A model generated the notes under the pieces. That model ran no database searches. It saw nothing but the letters and a program-made list of their open reading frames with translations, and was not told the DNA's origin. 64,000 nucleotides of DNA from Bactrocera neohumeralis (Eukaryota > Arthropoda > Insecta > Diptera > Tephritidae). Positions within the stretch are counted from its first letter, which is position 1. Every line of letters begins with the position of its first letter. Location: positions 25,044,089-25,108,088 of the forward strand of contig NC_065922.1 in the NCBI RefSeq assembly GCF_024586455.1. Direction: 5' to 3'. Below are positions 21,750-34,672 of the stretch, piece by piece. Position numbers and translations under genes: made by a program.

Positions 21750-23465
21750 AGCATGCAACTGTTGTCAGAAGTGACCGAATCCTCAGATAATATTACTCTT
21801 TGGTGTTGAGGTGAGATTTTTTTGCGAGACAAATGATTACATTGTCATTATTTTAATTATTTATCACCTAAGATGATTTGATATCTTATCTTCAAAATAT
21901 CTGTCTTAAAAACAATACCTCTTTGTATTCCTGAAGTCGTGATTTGGAAGAAAATAGTAAAGCTTCATAAATTGGAAGAAATAGCCATTGGTCCCATACA
22001 TTTTCTACATATAGCTAGTAGAAAGTAGTATAAGGTTCTAAAGTGGGAACTACAGTTATAAGCAGCTAAACAGGGTTGTATCTATGCACGTTGTATCTAT
22101 CAAGAATTTTGCAGAGCTGGTCGGTGTGAAATTCCTAGCTTAGTTGTAGCTTTAAGCATTATATTATCAATGAATAAGAATAGAATAAATCAAAATATTC
22201 AAAAAAATTATCGAGCACACATTTTTCGATCACCCTATACCCATATAAAAAGCATAAAAACAACAAAAATCATAAATTGCCTAAGCAAAACATATAAACA
22301 CAAAACTTGTGTAAAATCAATGATAATTTACATAAACCAAAGCAACATCATTAGCGCCGATTTAAATGACTTAACATCTCAGAGGTTTTCGGGTTGTCTA
22401 TTCCTTAGTTTTTTTTACTTATTTCTTGACTGAATTTATTCAGGTAGTCACGCTGTCACAGCGTTTGCGGTTAGAAATATTTATGACCTAATTGACGCCA
22501 GCGAAATTTAAATCGGTGGAGAGCCTCGCACAGACATATATGTTGTTGTTGTCAAGTATTTCCATATATTCAAGCGTCTATTTTAATCTCAACGCCTTCA
22601 AATTGTCGTCTCGGCGATCACGCATCATCCATCAACTTAACACAGCTTTCAACACTTCCAGCGCAAGTAACACTGCGCATGCGCGCCAATTACAAGCTGT
22701 AAGTGCGCGTACGAGTGTGGCAGCTGGCAAATGACGCCCACTTGTTGTCCCAGAAAGTTGACAACAACTTGGCTAAGAACGTGTTGACGTGCTGTTGGAG
22801 GCCGGTAGTAGGCAGGCACTCATAGTTTTTATTTCAACTTTCTTGGGGAAAACCCTCAGCCAATTTAGGCTTCACTGGCAGCTGCTTCAAAATTAAATTG
22901 CCAAATCCGTGCCAAATTGGTGTTAATTTGAACACACTAAAATATTAAAATAATCATACAAATGAATAAGTATGTATATAGAATAGTAAGAATGCCGTGG
23001 AAATAATAATTTTATACAAATTCGGAGTTCACGCTTAACGTCAGCAACCTTTATGCTGACTGTGTGTGGGCGAACAAGTTGATTGTATGTATAGTTCTGA
23101 AAAAATATACATTGCTGCATAGTAGCATATACTTAAGTACCTTTATATTATGTATAAAGGCGCCTAAGGCCTGAAATACCCTAATTTGAAAATTTTGTAA
23201 AAACACGAAACTCGAGTTTATAGCTTTCGGGCACAACTTACATTAAAAGAGTGTTCTTATTTCTTTACCCAGTCATTACTGTTCCCATTTTGTCCTCATA
23301 TGTATTCATAATTCTAAAAATTTCCTCATTAGTTTGAAGTTTATATCCCCGACATCTGAATTTCAAAGATCAGGGGATTCTAAATTATTTCAAAATGAAT
23401 CTCCAATTATGAAAGTACATTCTGTAAATGTACATTATAAGTATTATTTCAATAAAATTCACAGA
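21750..23465. other. Non-coding stretch
   Basis: No gene is recognised. Positions 22480-22830 are less AT-rich and hold CGCATGCGCGCC-type words near 22675, giving a short 80-codon frame without motifs. The remainder is AT-rich. Confidence 0.5.
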
Positions 23466-23469
23466 AAAC

Positions 23470-23536
23470 CCTTAATCTCGGTCAGTGTATGAGTTATATG
23501 GAGTATATGTATATATAAATTGCTTGGATTCCAACA
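23470..23536 (-). repeat. Repeat family C, downstream half of a split copy
   Basis: Read on the minus strand this is GGAATCCAAGCAATTTATAT through ACTCATACACTGACCGAG, which matches GAAATCCAAGCATACTATAT...ACATTGACCGAG at 46158-46202. The matching upstream half of the same repeat is at 24950-25050, so the retrotransposon remnant between them interrupts it. Confidence 0.6.
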
Positions 23537-24949
23537 TGGCTCGCATGTAATGCTAGTAGGTTGTGACCTGTCAAGAGGCCAACAGCCGTCCGGCAGTCCT
23601 TTCGAGATCGTGTGAGTAAAAAGCAAGCGAGTTTTCTTAATGATATCTTGTACATGAACTTAGCGATCCTGCATGTACTCGTACTTAAGGCTTTTCATCT
23701 CGCCCTGATCCGCCTGTCATCCCTTTCGTAAATTTCGTTGTATATCGTTCTTAGTGAATTCCATATTTCCTGTATTTGTTCGGTAGCCAGACGGATGACA
23801 CTTTTGGCAATCTCCTCAGCTGCTTCGTTTCCCGGAACTCCTTTGTAAACTGGAACACATTATATATGCAGCCTGCTTCTTGTGAGATTTCCTTAATTTC
23901 TGCCTTGTTATAGACGTATATACTTATTATTTATTTTCACGTTATTTCCTGCGTTGTTAGCTATAGACCGCTTTCTCAACTGCAAATACTTCCGCCTGGA
24001 AGATACTGCAGTAATCCAGCAGCTTGAAGGGTCTTCTCAGATCCAGCTCCGATAAATAGATTCCAGATCCCGCTTCATTGGTCATTATGGATTCATCTGT
24101 GTAAATGTTGTAAGTTCCGCTGGTGGGTCTTAGAATTCCGCACCATCTATCTTCCTTTAGTGCTCTTGGAACCTTCTCTACCAAATGAAGCGTATGGGTA
24201 TGGAATCTAATTTGTCCACCAGCCCGCCGTTTGAGCTATGCCCGAAGGACCTTTTAGAGGACTCACCCAATGGCCTCAATCTTGCGGCAGATTTTGCCGC
24301 AGAGCTTTCTACTGTAATATTGATTGGTGGTAGGTTAAGTATCCTTTCTGTTGGGACCGTTGGAGTGGTTTTTAGCGACACCTGGATCATATTCCTTATG
24401 GCTTAGGGCTTTTACTATATTTCGGCTTATCGAGTGAAGTGCAGTATCTGTGGATCTACCCTCCGCATAGACGTGCTGTTCCTTCGACATGTTGGCTAAT
24501 AAAACCTTCCCTCATATAGGCGTCTAGAATTTTTTCAAAATTCTTCAGAAGAGATGAAGTTAGACTTATTGGTCTGTATTCTTTCGAATATAGGACTGCT
24601 TTGGCCGCCTTTGGTATAATTACAATCCTCGCCTCTTTCTAAAGAATAATTACGTCGTTAAGCCTTAATAGTCCTTCGTATATTATGGTCAAGTAAGGAA
24701 ACAGCGCTCACCTGATACGTTCTGCATCATGACCGGAAGCCGTTGATTGCCCAAAGTACTTTGTCTTCTGTTATGATATCTGTTGCGACGTACTCTACGT
24801 TATCTCTTGCAAGTTGGAGATCTTAATCGTCTGCACACCCTGAAAAATTAGTGTTGACCAGGTCGACCAGTGATTCCTTATTGCTTCCAGTCGACTCTTC
24901 ACATGTTTGCGTTGCAGTTTGGGGGTAATCGGGTGCTTAGATAGTAGTT
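23537..24949 (-). pseudogene. LOA/R1-group non-LTR retrotransposon remnant (RT plus RNase H)
   Basis: Read on the minus strand from about 24650: ARIVIIPKAAKAVLYSKEYR, then PISLTSSLLKNFEKILDAYM (RT finger motifs), then EGRSTDTALHSISRNIVKAL, then a deletion that removes the palm with its catalytic aspartates, then RNMIQVSLKTTPTVPTERIL and SAAKSAARLRPLGESS (thumb), then the RNase H part YNIYTDESIMTNEAGSGIYL and YCSIFQAEVFAVEKAVYS (24110-23957), VPVYKGVPGNEAAEEIAKSV (about 23850), and finally VGLLTGHNLLALHAS near 23545. In the RNase H block TDGS has become TDES. The copy carries at least three frameshifts and is cut off before its 3' end. Confidence 0.85.
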
Positions 24950-25050
24950 TCCTACTTCCCTGGCTTTGATTCCTGCAAGTTGCAAGAGTAAAAAATGTTC
25001 GGTTGCACCCGAACTTAGAACTTACCTTACAAATTCTTATTTGCAACAAT
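24950..25050 (-). repeat. Repeat family C, upstream half of a split copy
   Basis: On the minus strand it reads AAGTTCTAAGTTCGGGTGCA, then ACCGAACATTTTTTACTCTT and GCAACTTGCAGGAATCAAAG. The same order occurs at 46069-46115 in the uninterrupted copy. The retrotransposon remnant begins immediately after GCCAGGGAAGTA. Confidence 0.7.
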
Positions 25051-25054
25051 ACTA

Positions 25055-27060
25055 GTAAACTTAACAGTACCTCGAATTGCACTCAATATAATGACGATCT
25101 TAAAAAAGGTGGCTATGTATCACCTCACACTGATCGAATTTCGAAAGTCCAAACCACTTAGAGTGTCATAAAAGAGATGGCTTTTTAAAAGAAGATTGTC
25201 GAAAAGTACTTTGACTTCCAAAATTGGCAACATAAATATATTTGAAGTATGCTAAGAGGAGAAATTTTCCAACTTTGCTGTCAAAATAGAAGCGTAAACG
25301 CATCACAAAATGTGAAGCAATATTATTGACGTACACAAAGTGACATCCAACTGTCAATTGTCATGCAATATGTCAATAAATTTTCATAACGAGAGCACAA
25401 TCTTTAAACTTTCAAACCTTCGCATAGACATTGTTTTTGTAATTGTTGCCGGAAATCCAAGCTAGTCTATTTTCGATCTAACCGCTTCGATAGGCAAAGC
25501 AATTGAGGGTTCGCTGCATGTGATTGTTTTTGTTGCCTACGATAATTCCTCTTGCGTGTTGAATACGAGTATCTTCAAGAGCATTGATTGCTTTTTGAAC
25601 GTTTCACCACGCAAATTTTTATATATACTCGTATAAGTGTTGTTCGTTAATTTGAGTTTGAATTTGAATATTTGCATTTGAACCAAATATGGCAGAGTTG
25701 GCGTGCGATGTGGGCGGCTGCTGTCAGTTTAATATGCGCCACAAAGTCATTATCCATTCACAATTATTTAAATGAATTGAATGAAGGAAATACAATGCTT
25801 AAGTGGTTGGTAACAACGAAGTAGAGAAAAAATGTTAATAATTAAAATAAAAAAATATTTTGAAAATGTAAAAATCTTCCTTTTTTTTTCGTTGAATTTT
25901 AAAATTTTTGTTAGTCTATAGTTTATTTGTAATAATTTTTTTTAACACCGAAAAAGTTATCACAAACCAAAAATACAAATTAATTAACCACTTCAGTAGC
26001 CTACAAAGGAAATTGCATAAAATCAGCGGACCGCGAACTTAAATGGAGAGACAAAAAAAATGGTTTAATTTAGATAAATTTGGAAATTTATAAATAAATA
26101 TATATTGGTTGTGTAACTTTCTTCGTCACTGTTAATTTTTCTCAGTACATACGAAGATGCGTGATCACTACAGCGTTGTATTTCGGTTGTTAACCTATAA
26201 AATCAACGCTCTGAGGCTCATCAGTGTCTTCTGGTGCTCAAATAAATATATGTATTTATGTTAGATGTCAGAGTTAAGAGTGAACAAATTTGCATTATTA
26301 CAATAAAAAACGATTTTCTAATTTAATATGCATTGGCATAAGACATAAGAATGTTAAAAAATTTTAGAGAGGCATGCAAATTAAATACTAAAAAATATGG
26401 CATAATCATTTAGCATAATTCAGCGGTTAACCAGTTAACCATATCCACAACTTTAATCGAAATTGGCACACAAGTGTATCTACTCTTTTTGTGGCGTCTC
26501 AAGAATTTAATTAGCATGGAAATGTTGCTTTTTTATGATTCTTTTAATAATAGAATGTCAAGTTTAGAATACTCAAGCTTGGAATCGACAGTTTATTTAA
26601 TTATTTTTTAAACTTTTTTACATAATGGCCATTCATGCGTCTACTATTTGTCATATTTGAACTCAGCTCATAACAGTGTATTGTTCCATATATATCCGTG
26701 GTATTATCAAATTAAGGCCACGGGGAGAAACCGGTATGGTTTGAATTGAGCCTACCTACTTGTCAGATCTTAATGTAAGCATATTAAATAAAAGCGCTTG
26801 GTAAAAAAATAATTTATTATGCTTTTGCTGAAAAAGTCATTCAGTTTCTAAATATTGTCATAAAATTAAGTGAACTCGCTTGAAGAATGCATGATCATAA
26901 CTAAACAGTTTTGTAAATGGTGAACATTTTGGTGCAAATGTGCTTAAAATGTTATAATGTATTGGCAAAATGCATAAACACTTGAAAAGAAAACATTATA
27001 AAATATGTGTATAATACATTGTATAATTTATAAACATTTTATACTTGTATAATGGCGTAC
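25055..27060. other. AT-rich non-coding stretch
   Basis: No gene, element or promoter was recognised. Overlapping frames are below 100 codons and have no motifs. Confidence 0.5.
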
Positions 27061-27063
27061 AAT

Positions 27064-27140
27064 TCAAAACAAGTAAGGAAGAACGAAATTCGGAGGAAAG
27101 CTAAAATTGTATACTCTCTCAGGATAGCCCAAACTTTATA
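27064..27140 (+). repeat. Possible head fragment of repeat family C
   Basis: ACAAGTAAGGAAGAACGAAA followed by AAATTGTATACTCTCTCAGG resembles the diverged start of family C (AAGTAAGGAAGGGCTAAGTTC ... TTTTATACTCTTGC). The match is short. Confidence 0.3.
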
Positions 27141-27159
27141 TTAAACAAATTACTTAAAA

Positions 27160-28150
27160 ATTCAACAGTCATTATTCGACGATATCGTGAGTGAATTACA
27201 ATCGTGCTTGATATTTTTTAAAGAATGTGCCTCGCATAGACCAGTTTTGGTCCTTTGCAATACCAGATGCTTACAGTGTAGTCTTGCCAATGCGGGACAA
27301 GAGCACAATAGGTGCTCCATTGTTTCTCTTACGCCTTGCTCTAGACACTTCCTGCAGTCTTCTTGATCTGTCTGCCCTATTCTGCGGGCGTGTGTCGCCA
27401 CCAGACAGTGACCAGTTCCCCCAGTCTCTTCTATCGAGTGGCAATAGGAATTTTGCGTACTTCCGATCCACCGTATTGTTTATGATTTTTGCAGTTTTGC
27501 GCCCTTATAGCTCATTCCACCGGTTTTTGAGTTTTTTTTATCATGCTTCTGATCGTCGTATAGATAATGCATGGATTTCCCAGTGTTGATCACGTTTTCG
27601 GGTGTTAGCCGTACACTATTTTTGGTAATCTCATCCACTATTTCATTTTCCTCGATACCTTAGTGGCCTGACACCCAGTAGAAGTAAAGTCGCTTGCTTC
27701 TGGCAACTTTTTCCATTGCCGATATGCGATACTAGGCTTGCTTTCCAAGACCCTTATTTTCTGGAATCCGGCTCCGCGGCTTTCGCAATAGCAGAGACCT
27801 GAGCTTGAAATATACTTCAGTGGTCCGGCCACTTAAAAGGCCTAACGCTGGACAGCATATCCCCGCACCAACTCCATCGTCCATTTTCGAGCCATCCCTA
27901 CGATTAGAGTGTTGCACTTAGCTAACATACCTTTTCGCCAACCATCATTTTCTACATTTACTTTGAACCTTTTTACCCAGTTGAAAAAAGGGCTCAAGAA
28001 GTCCGTAGTCCAAATCGCCATTACCCACCGAGCTATGCCCGAAGGTTCTATACGTAAATTATCCTGCAGCCAGTAGACGTCTTGCCGATTTTGCAGCCCA
28101 GTTTTCAGCGAAGATGTCTTAAGGTGGCAGAGGTACTACCAATTCAAGAC
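27160..28150 (-). pseudogene. LOA/R1-group non-LTR retrotransposon remnant (RNase H and C-terminus)
   Basis: The minus strand from about 28060 reads RIEPSGIARWVMAIWTTDFL (the stretch that precedes RNase H), then a frame change to DGSKMDDGVGAGICCPALGL (RNase H start, first catalytic Asp kept in the GSKM context), then remnants of the rest of RNase H with stops, then TAKIINNTVDRKYAKFLLPL near 27490 and ATHARRIGQTDQEDCRKCLE plus GVRETMEHLLCSCPALARL at 27400-27280. The final CxxC...H...C cluster is intact by sequence. At least three frames are used and stops occur inside RNase H. It is distinct from the copies at 12.8, 16.8 and 23.5 kb. Confidence 0.8.
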
Positions 28151-28164
28151 CCGCCATTGGAGTT

Positions 28165-28570
28165 GTTGTTTTATGAATATAATTTACACACAGGCATGAC
28201 TGTAGTTCGATTTCGCCCATTTTCACAGTATACCATAAAAATGTCTCAATTTTGATTCAAATTGGTTGAGTATTTCCTGTGATAGTATTTAATCAAAAGG
28301 TTAACGGTGTTGAATTTCCAATTTTTACACCGATTCCTAGTTAGCCCTTAGATACTATCCTAGTTGTGTCCCTTAACGTTTGTGACGTACTTACTTAGTG
28401 ATTTTCCAAAATGTTTGTAATTTTCAACACAACCTTTATATGAGAGGTAGGCATGATTATCATCCGATTTCTGCTATTTTATAAAGAGAAACTTATTCTC
28501 AATAAGTATGGTTCATATAGCTTTAATGCTTTCTGAGATATGTGTGTGCATTAAACTTTTTTGGAGGTAG
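28165..28570 (+). repeat. Possible central part of repeat family C
   Basis: Words such as TTCGCCCATTTTCACAGTAT, AAATTGGTTGAGTATTTCCT and ACACCGATTCCTAGTTAG resemble the central portion of longer family C relatives that I remember from fly genomes. There is no matching segment in the short family C copy at 46 kb, so support from this window alone is weak. Confidence 0.3.
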
Positions 28571-28574
28571 AGTC

Positions 28575-30935
28575 ACGTTCGTTTTTTTTTTTAGACTGTA
28601 ACTACCCCTAAAAAAAAATAAATATATAATAATTTACATAAACATATGTATAATAATTAAAGTATGCTTATATCAAGTCCAGTACAACATATGTTGTTTC
28701 ATATTGCCTACATTTTGGATGACAGTGGATTTGTTTGAAAAATACCCCAACGTATTCTAAGAATTTTCTTCAAAAACCAACTCAGATCAAAAACTAAATA
28801 TTGAGGTTAAATAAAAGACAAATGATTTCCAAAATTTTAAGTGAAATATATACATATATATTTATTTTATATGCCACAATAATTCATTGCGCCTAAATGC
28901 ACACTTGTTTATCTTTTTAACTAAGCGCTTAATAATTAGATTGTCCGTTATTACGTATAATTTATGAATACTTGTCAAATTATGAATGATTTATGTCGCA
29001 CATAAATATGCATAAATGTTTTTTATGTTTTCTGGTTGCTCAATGAATATAAAAAAAATTGCTAGCTCATTTGCAATGCAATTAATGTCGCTCGAAGCGC
29101 AAACTCGCGCATTAATAAATTCGTTCATTGGGAAATATACTTACATACAGTCATACATACATATGTCTACATGAATTTAATATGTATATATATACCACAT
29201 ATATAATTTCTACAAAGAAAAATATGTCTGTAGCATATATTTATCAATATGCTGACCAGTTGTCTCTGCCAGATGCTATCTCACTATCTTTTTGCGATAA
29301 ACACTCAGAACTTTGACAGGCCGGAGGCTCTATGGAAGTCAAGTAAATTAATTTTTTTTTTTGTCAATTTTAATCAAAACCATTTTTACTGCAATAATTT
29401 TATTCAACTGCCATTTCGCGTACACACACACACCCGCACATTCCTGCGGCAAGCTCAGAGTTTGCCACGCCGATTGAGTATTCAGAGCTATTCGCTTTGC
29501 GGCATTTCAGCATTCCTCAGGCAAAATGCCGGCTAATAGATTTATAATGACACACAAAGGGAAGGCGAGCAACTCAATGTGTGCAAAGTGTGCAAAAATT
29601 ATCGCTGCCATGCCTTTGTTGTAGTTGTTAGTATTGGCTGTTGTTGCTGACTTGTAAGTGCGCTGTTGTATAATAATTTACAGTAGCAACAAGCGAGCAA
29701 AATTACAACAAAATTATTTTATTTGGTCTGGCGGTTAGTTTGTGGGGTGGGCAGGAAGGCGGTAATTGTTGCACAGTGGTTGTTGAAAGAGTGAATTAAA
29801 TGCGTAACACATATTTTAAAGTAATACATGCCACATACTTTTGGATATACACACTTTCATATATGTATATATATGTACGTTTGCTAGGGTGAGTCCAAAA
29901 CAAAATAATCTCGAATTTATGGCTTCAAATTAATTTATATGCAGCTTTTAAAAGAGGAATTTCATAATTGAAAGAAATCACACTGAGAATTTTTTTTCAG
30001 AAAATTCATTTTTCTTTCTTTTTTTTAATTTTTTAATTTTTAAAATAAAAAAAAAATTTTAATTGAATCACCAACGACAGCTTTTAAAACTAAACTAAAA
30101 CTCCTGCCTCTACAGTAATATGTTTTTCTCCTCATAAAAACATATTTTAATCCATTAATTCGAAATTTCTTTTGCTCACCTTAATGCACATATTTTTTCC
30201 ATTACTCGCTTTGATTTACCGTAATATTGCTAGTGACATTATCGCCTTGCTGTCCAGGTTGTTTAGCATGTTGTTTGACTATATTGTTGTAAAGTTGTAG
30301 TTGTAAATTGTTACAACAATCGTTAATTGTTGGACAATTAAAAGAATAATTCTCAGTTTTATATGCGTTATGTCGGCTAGAAGTCACATTTATTTATGAA
30401 ATTTGTTATTTATTGCAATTTTATTGGTTTTTAATTTATTGTGCAATTATTTAAAGTTGCCTTTAAACACCGCTGAGCTAATGAGCGTGTTGTTTTCATT
30501 TTCACTTCACTTTTAATTTTTTAATGAACGTAGGCGATATTGGCACTTATTTAATTTAACGGTACTATTTCATATCCCTTATGTACAAGCATATACATAA
30601 CCCACTTGCTCATAATTTTTACCAATTAGTATATTTTTTGAAAAATGTGTATCTATGATAAGAACTCTTTGGGCCGATTGAATATTTTATTCAGTAAGTT
30701 TTAATTTTCACCTCCACTAGGATCCGACCATGGGTGATAATTAGCTGGCCAAATCTTTCAGGTTAAAATTAACTTATTATCGTAAATGATTCGAAACAAA
30801 TATTCCAACCTTGACATAATTATTCTTCGCAAATATCTGACGTCAGATCATCTTAAATGACGAATCTTCTTTTATCATCTGACAAAATGACCCGGACTGA
30901 ATTTAAATTGAAAGCCCAAATCAAACCGAAAGTCC
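28575..30935. other. AT-rich non-coding stretch
   Basis: Simple ATACATATATGTATATAT runs occur near 28850, 29150 and 29860. Positions 29400-29760 are somewhat richer in GC and hold CACACACACACC near 29423 and TTGTTGTAGTTGTTAG near 29620. No open frame has recognisable motifs. Confidence 0.5.
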
Positions 30936-30944
30936 ACTTTATCA

Positions 30945-31165
30945 CTCACACAAGTGTTTGAAAATTTCTGTTAATGGCGATAACATCGGAAAAGTTAAAG
31001 AAACATTGCTTGAAAATCATCGTGTTGGCAACAGAGAGATAGCCGAGGATCTCAACAGCTCATATATCGAATCAAAACATTTTGGTTAATATTTCGGGTA
31101 TGAAGTTTGTCAATGCTAGATTCGTTCTAAGCGACTTGAACACAATGCAATTTTTAAGTCAATAA
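30945..31165 (+). pseudogene. Mariner transposase fragment (DNA-binding region)
   Basis: The translation KVKETLLENHRVGNREIAED followed by LNSSYIES and, after frame changes, ILVNISGMKFVNARFVLSDL matches the helix-turn-helix and linker region of mariner transposases (vkeivLeNrrvsiREvAe.LniSygs...il...lgMkrv.arlvP..L). The catalytic domain is absent. No inverted repeats were seen nearby. Confidence 0.65.
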
Positions 31166-31169
31166 TAAA

Positions 31170-32450
31170 GATTTGTACTAAAATACGTGAAAATGTATTA
31201 TTACTTTTTTTAGCAGCTGGGGTCATGTTTGATCAAGTGGTATGGTCTCATTTTTATAATAAACTCAAATTCATACCTTGACTTAATTTGACTTAATAGA
31301 TTTATTCACATTTTATACTCTTGTAATCTGTTGCTACATAGTATTATACATTACATTTGTTCGCCTAACATTGTAAAATTACCTAAAACTAAGATCGAGT
31401 TAGATTTTTTATGTACAGGTATATTTCATTAAATACATTAGGATGACAAGACGTGGTTTCTCGTGACTGTTTGTCTGTCCAATAATCTAGTTTGTTCGTC
31501 CAAAAATTACAAGCTGCCAGCCAAAGCTTCTAAAAATGTGAAATATCTTGATAACTCTTGGTATGCGGGTTATGAAAACTTTTTTAAGTCAATAAAAGAT
31601 GTGTTCGTGATGGGCGTAAATCGGACCACTATTATTTTCATTCTCAGGTTGTCTGGTTGAATTTAAGGTATTTCATTTTTCCTAACAAATTGCAAGTATA
31701 AAATGTTCACTTTATTCGAAATTTGGTCCTCGTAAAAATATTTATTTATTTTTAAATTTGTAATTTAATACTTATATGTATGTTGCAATAAAAACTTATC
31801 ATTCACCTCAAATATTAAAAAATTAATAAAAATTATATAAATTATTTATATTTTCTTAAGTCTAATTAGAATTTTTCGTTTTCTTTCTTTAATTTCAGTG
31901 AAAAAAATTACGTATTTGTTTATAATACGTTATGATTTTTGAAGCGGTAAATTTGTAAACCCCATAAGATTTATCAGAAAGGAATTATAAAGATCGAGTG
32001 AGTTATTTTTTTAAATTTAAATTTATAACTAACTAAAATCTATTTTTAATTAAAAAATATATAACATATATTTGGTTTCAAATACTTTTAAGTTTAGTTA
32101 TCTTCTTAATCTCTCTATTCATTTTGATTCATCTTTGGTGCTGCATTATTATATCAAATTGTTCGCTCTTCAAATGCTAAGTTTAAGAAACAAATTTCTT
32201 CACATGAATTTTTCGCTCGAAATTGACCAAAAGTTTTGGTTCTGAAATTGATTTTCTTTCCGATATAATGTTCTTATATCCTTCATTATCTGCTCACTGT
32301 CTTCTAAAAGATGTTCGCAATGTGGCTTTCGATTAATTGACAATCATAATAGTTAATACGTTCGAAGCCGAAATTAAGAAATAAAGAGGTTAGTGCAGTC
32401 TGATTTGAACACTCTCTGTGTCACAATTATATATGTATATATTATCCTCC
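31170..32450. other. AT-rich non-coding stretch
   Basis: A 65-codon frame at 31463-31660 is unremarkable. No repeat family, promoter or splice pattern is visible. Confidence 0.5.
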
Positions 32451-32454
32451 ATCC

Positions 32455-33000
32455 TCCTCAACTCAGTTTACACAGCCGTATTAGTTTTGCGGAGATACAA
32501 AATTCAGACATAGCGTCCTAAAGGCATTTCTTTTTCGCGCTATCAAAAGCAGCTTTGAAATCGACGAAGAGGAACCTTTGCTCCATCGTCATCGATTGGG
32601 AAATCGAGTTCGCGTACTTCTGGCGTTATATTTTCACTGCCATTCAGCAGGCTGGAGAAGTGTTCCTTCTATAATTTCAGTATGCTCTGGGCATAAGTAA
32701 CTAGATCTCCTCGGGGTTTTCTACAAGATTCTGCTGCGGTCTTGAAACCTTCTGTTAGTCGCCGCTTTTTTCGTAGAATTTTTGAGCATTACCCCTGTCT
32801 GCCAGCTTGTCAAGCTCTTCATAGTCACGCATTTCGGCTTCCCTCTTTTTTGTTTAAAATGCGTATTTCTCTTCAGCGCTCGGTCTCTATCCCATCCCGC
32901 TCGTGTCGTGATCGATTGTTTTGAGGTAGGCAGTCCATTTTCTCTGCTTTGCGACATGACATTGTACTAGCTGTTCTTTTGGCTTTTCTAAGAACCAATG
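32455..33000 (-). pseudogene. Second copy of the endonuclease/RT family, internally deleted
   Basis: On the minus strand the piece begins MSQSRENGLPTSKQS (compare VSQWRENNLPTSQR in the 10.2-11.4 kb copy), continues through a charged linker to LRKKRRLTEGFKTAAESCRK and RGDLVTYAQSILKLWKEHFS-like words in a broken frame, then SLLNGSENITPEVRELDFPI and DDDGA. It then jumps to FLFVDFKAAFDSAKKKCL (about 32570-32515), the RT motif A block, and ends with AMSEFCISAKLIRL. The 60-80 residues between the DDDG block and motif A are deleted. The copy is truncated at both ends. Confidence 0.8.
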
Positions 33001-34214
33001 GTTTCGTTCTCAGCTGTACATAAAGAGCTTGAAGTGCCGTCCCACAGTTATATCCTCCATATTCATATGTATTATATGGTATATTGGGTCGTTCAACTCA
33101 GTAAACATATTTTCGAATTTCGAAAGTTTTTCAATGTGGACTACTTAGTACCTATACTCCAAAAAAGTTAGACAATTTTAGTATATCATAAGACTGCTGA
33201 GAGGTTGTTTTAATGAAATATCCAAATAAAATTTTCAATTATATAAAAAAAAATCTAGTATGTTAGTAATAAACATGTTTTTTTTTCTTTTCATTAAACT
33301 GCACGAACTTTTGAACAATATTTTCGAAGTAAACTTTTATTGGCCACTGGAATAAAAAATATATAGGAAGTTATTTCTACTTCGATATTTAAATCATTTT
33401 TGAAAGTTTTCGTTATCACCTCACCCAAATTCTCTATCACCCGATTTCTCTATATTTAGCTACAGAGTATAAATTTTTTACTAAGGAAGTAGACTCTAAG
33501 TAACCATTATTCTAGTTCTCATTCTGGTTATTGAATTTAAATATTTTTCAAACTGGAAATTTCCCACTAACTCTTAATATTTATTTTACGAAGCGCCTAC
33601 TCCACTGACCTCCTTCCACTAGAGTGGAAATTTCAGCTTTTCCGGATTTCCCAATAAACTTGTTGGCGCTATTAATTATTGTTGTTGTTGTGCCAACTAA
33701 AGTTGACACTAAAATGCAGGCGACAGGAAATTAACATGATTTTTCAGCGGATAAATAGCTAAGACGAAGCCCAGAAGCCAACACATTTTGACACACGCGT
33801 AAAGGAAATTAGAAATTAAATTCTTGCCGAGAGACGCAGAAAATGTTTTTTTTTTCCTAAATGTAGGCGCAGGAAAAATGAGAAATATTAAAGGCATTCA
33901 GATCATAAAAATATTAGCGATGAGAGGACAGCAAGTTGTCGCTAAAAACTATTGCCGTTGTTGTTGTTATTGCCGGTATTTGCTGTTGCAATTTCCATGC
34001 AACGCACTTACACGCGCTCACACATGTACATATGTGTGTACATATGCGTGTGCTCGTGTGGTCGCCGGCGCAAAAGTGGAAGTGGATCCCGACCGCACTG
34101 ACACACTTGCCATGACAGCAATTTGTGGTTGTTGTTGTTGCAAACACTGCCAGAGAAAATTTCCATGACGTTGAATAATACGAACAACAACAACAAAACC
34201 ATAAACATCACCAA

Positions 34215-34285
34215 AAAAAACAACAACAACAACAACAAAAATACTAACAACAACAACAACAATAGTAGCAGTAGCAGCAATGCCT
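34215..34285 (+). repeat. (CAA)n microsatellite
   Basis: Perfect and near-perfect CAA units run from about 34219 to 34262, then continue as AGTAGCAGTAGCAGC. It encodes a chance Asn-rich tract in one frame and a Leu-rich tract on the other strand. Confidence 0.9.
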
Positions 34286-34637
34286 GCGTATCGGGCAACA
34301 CATCGTCAACACATTGTTGGCAACAAATCGCTGTGGCGCAGGCGCAGAAGACAGCCAGCGCACCTTGGCGGCCAACAACGCTTATAATATGCCAACAAGC
34401 TGCCATGCAAGAGTCCATTATTGGAAATTATGCTAACGGATGCGACATTTTTACGAGCAGCAGAGCTCTCATGAAAGCACATACACACACACACCGTGTG
34501 TGTTGCCTCCATTTTTATTTACATTTCTACACATGCACATATATTGGTTTGTTTGTATGTGTGTGTATGGTGCGACACAGAATTCCAATTCGCTGTGTGG
34601 TGACGCTGCTTGACAGCATGAAAAAGTTGTACATCGT

Positions 34638-34672
34638 TGACGTCGCCGTCGCTGTCGCCGTCGCGGTCGTAA
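34638..34672 (+). repeat. Imperfect GTCGCC hexamer tandem
   Basis: GACGTCGCCGTCGCTGTCGC followed by CGTCGCGGTCG makes about five GTCGCN units. It is the most GC-rich short run in this part of the window. Confidence 0.75.

Noticed and set aside
29885..29960. AGGGTGAGTCCAAAACAAAA as a transposon end
   Set aside because: No inverted partner end or target duplication could be found within 2 kb.
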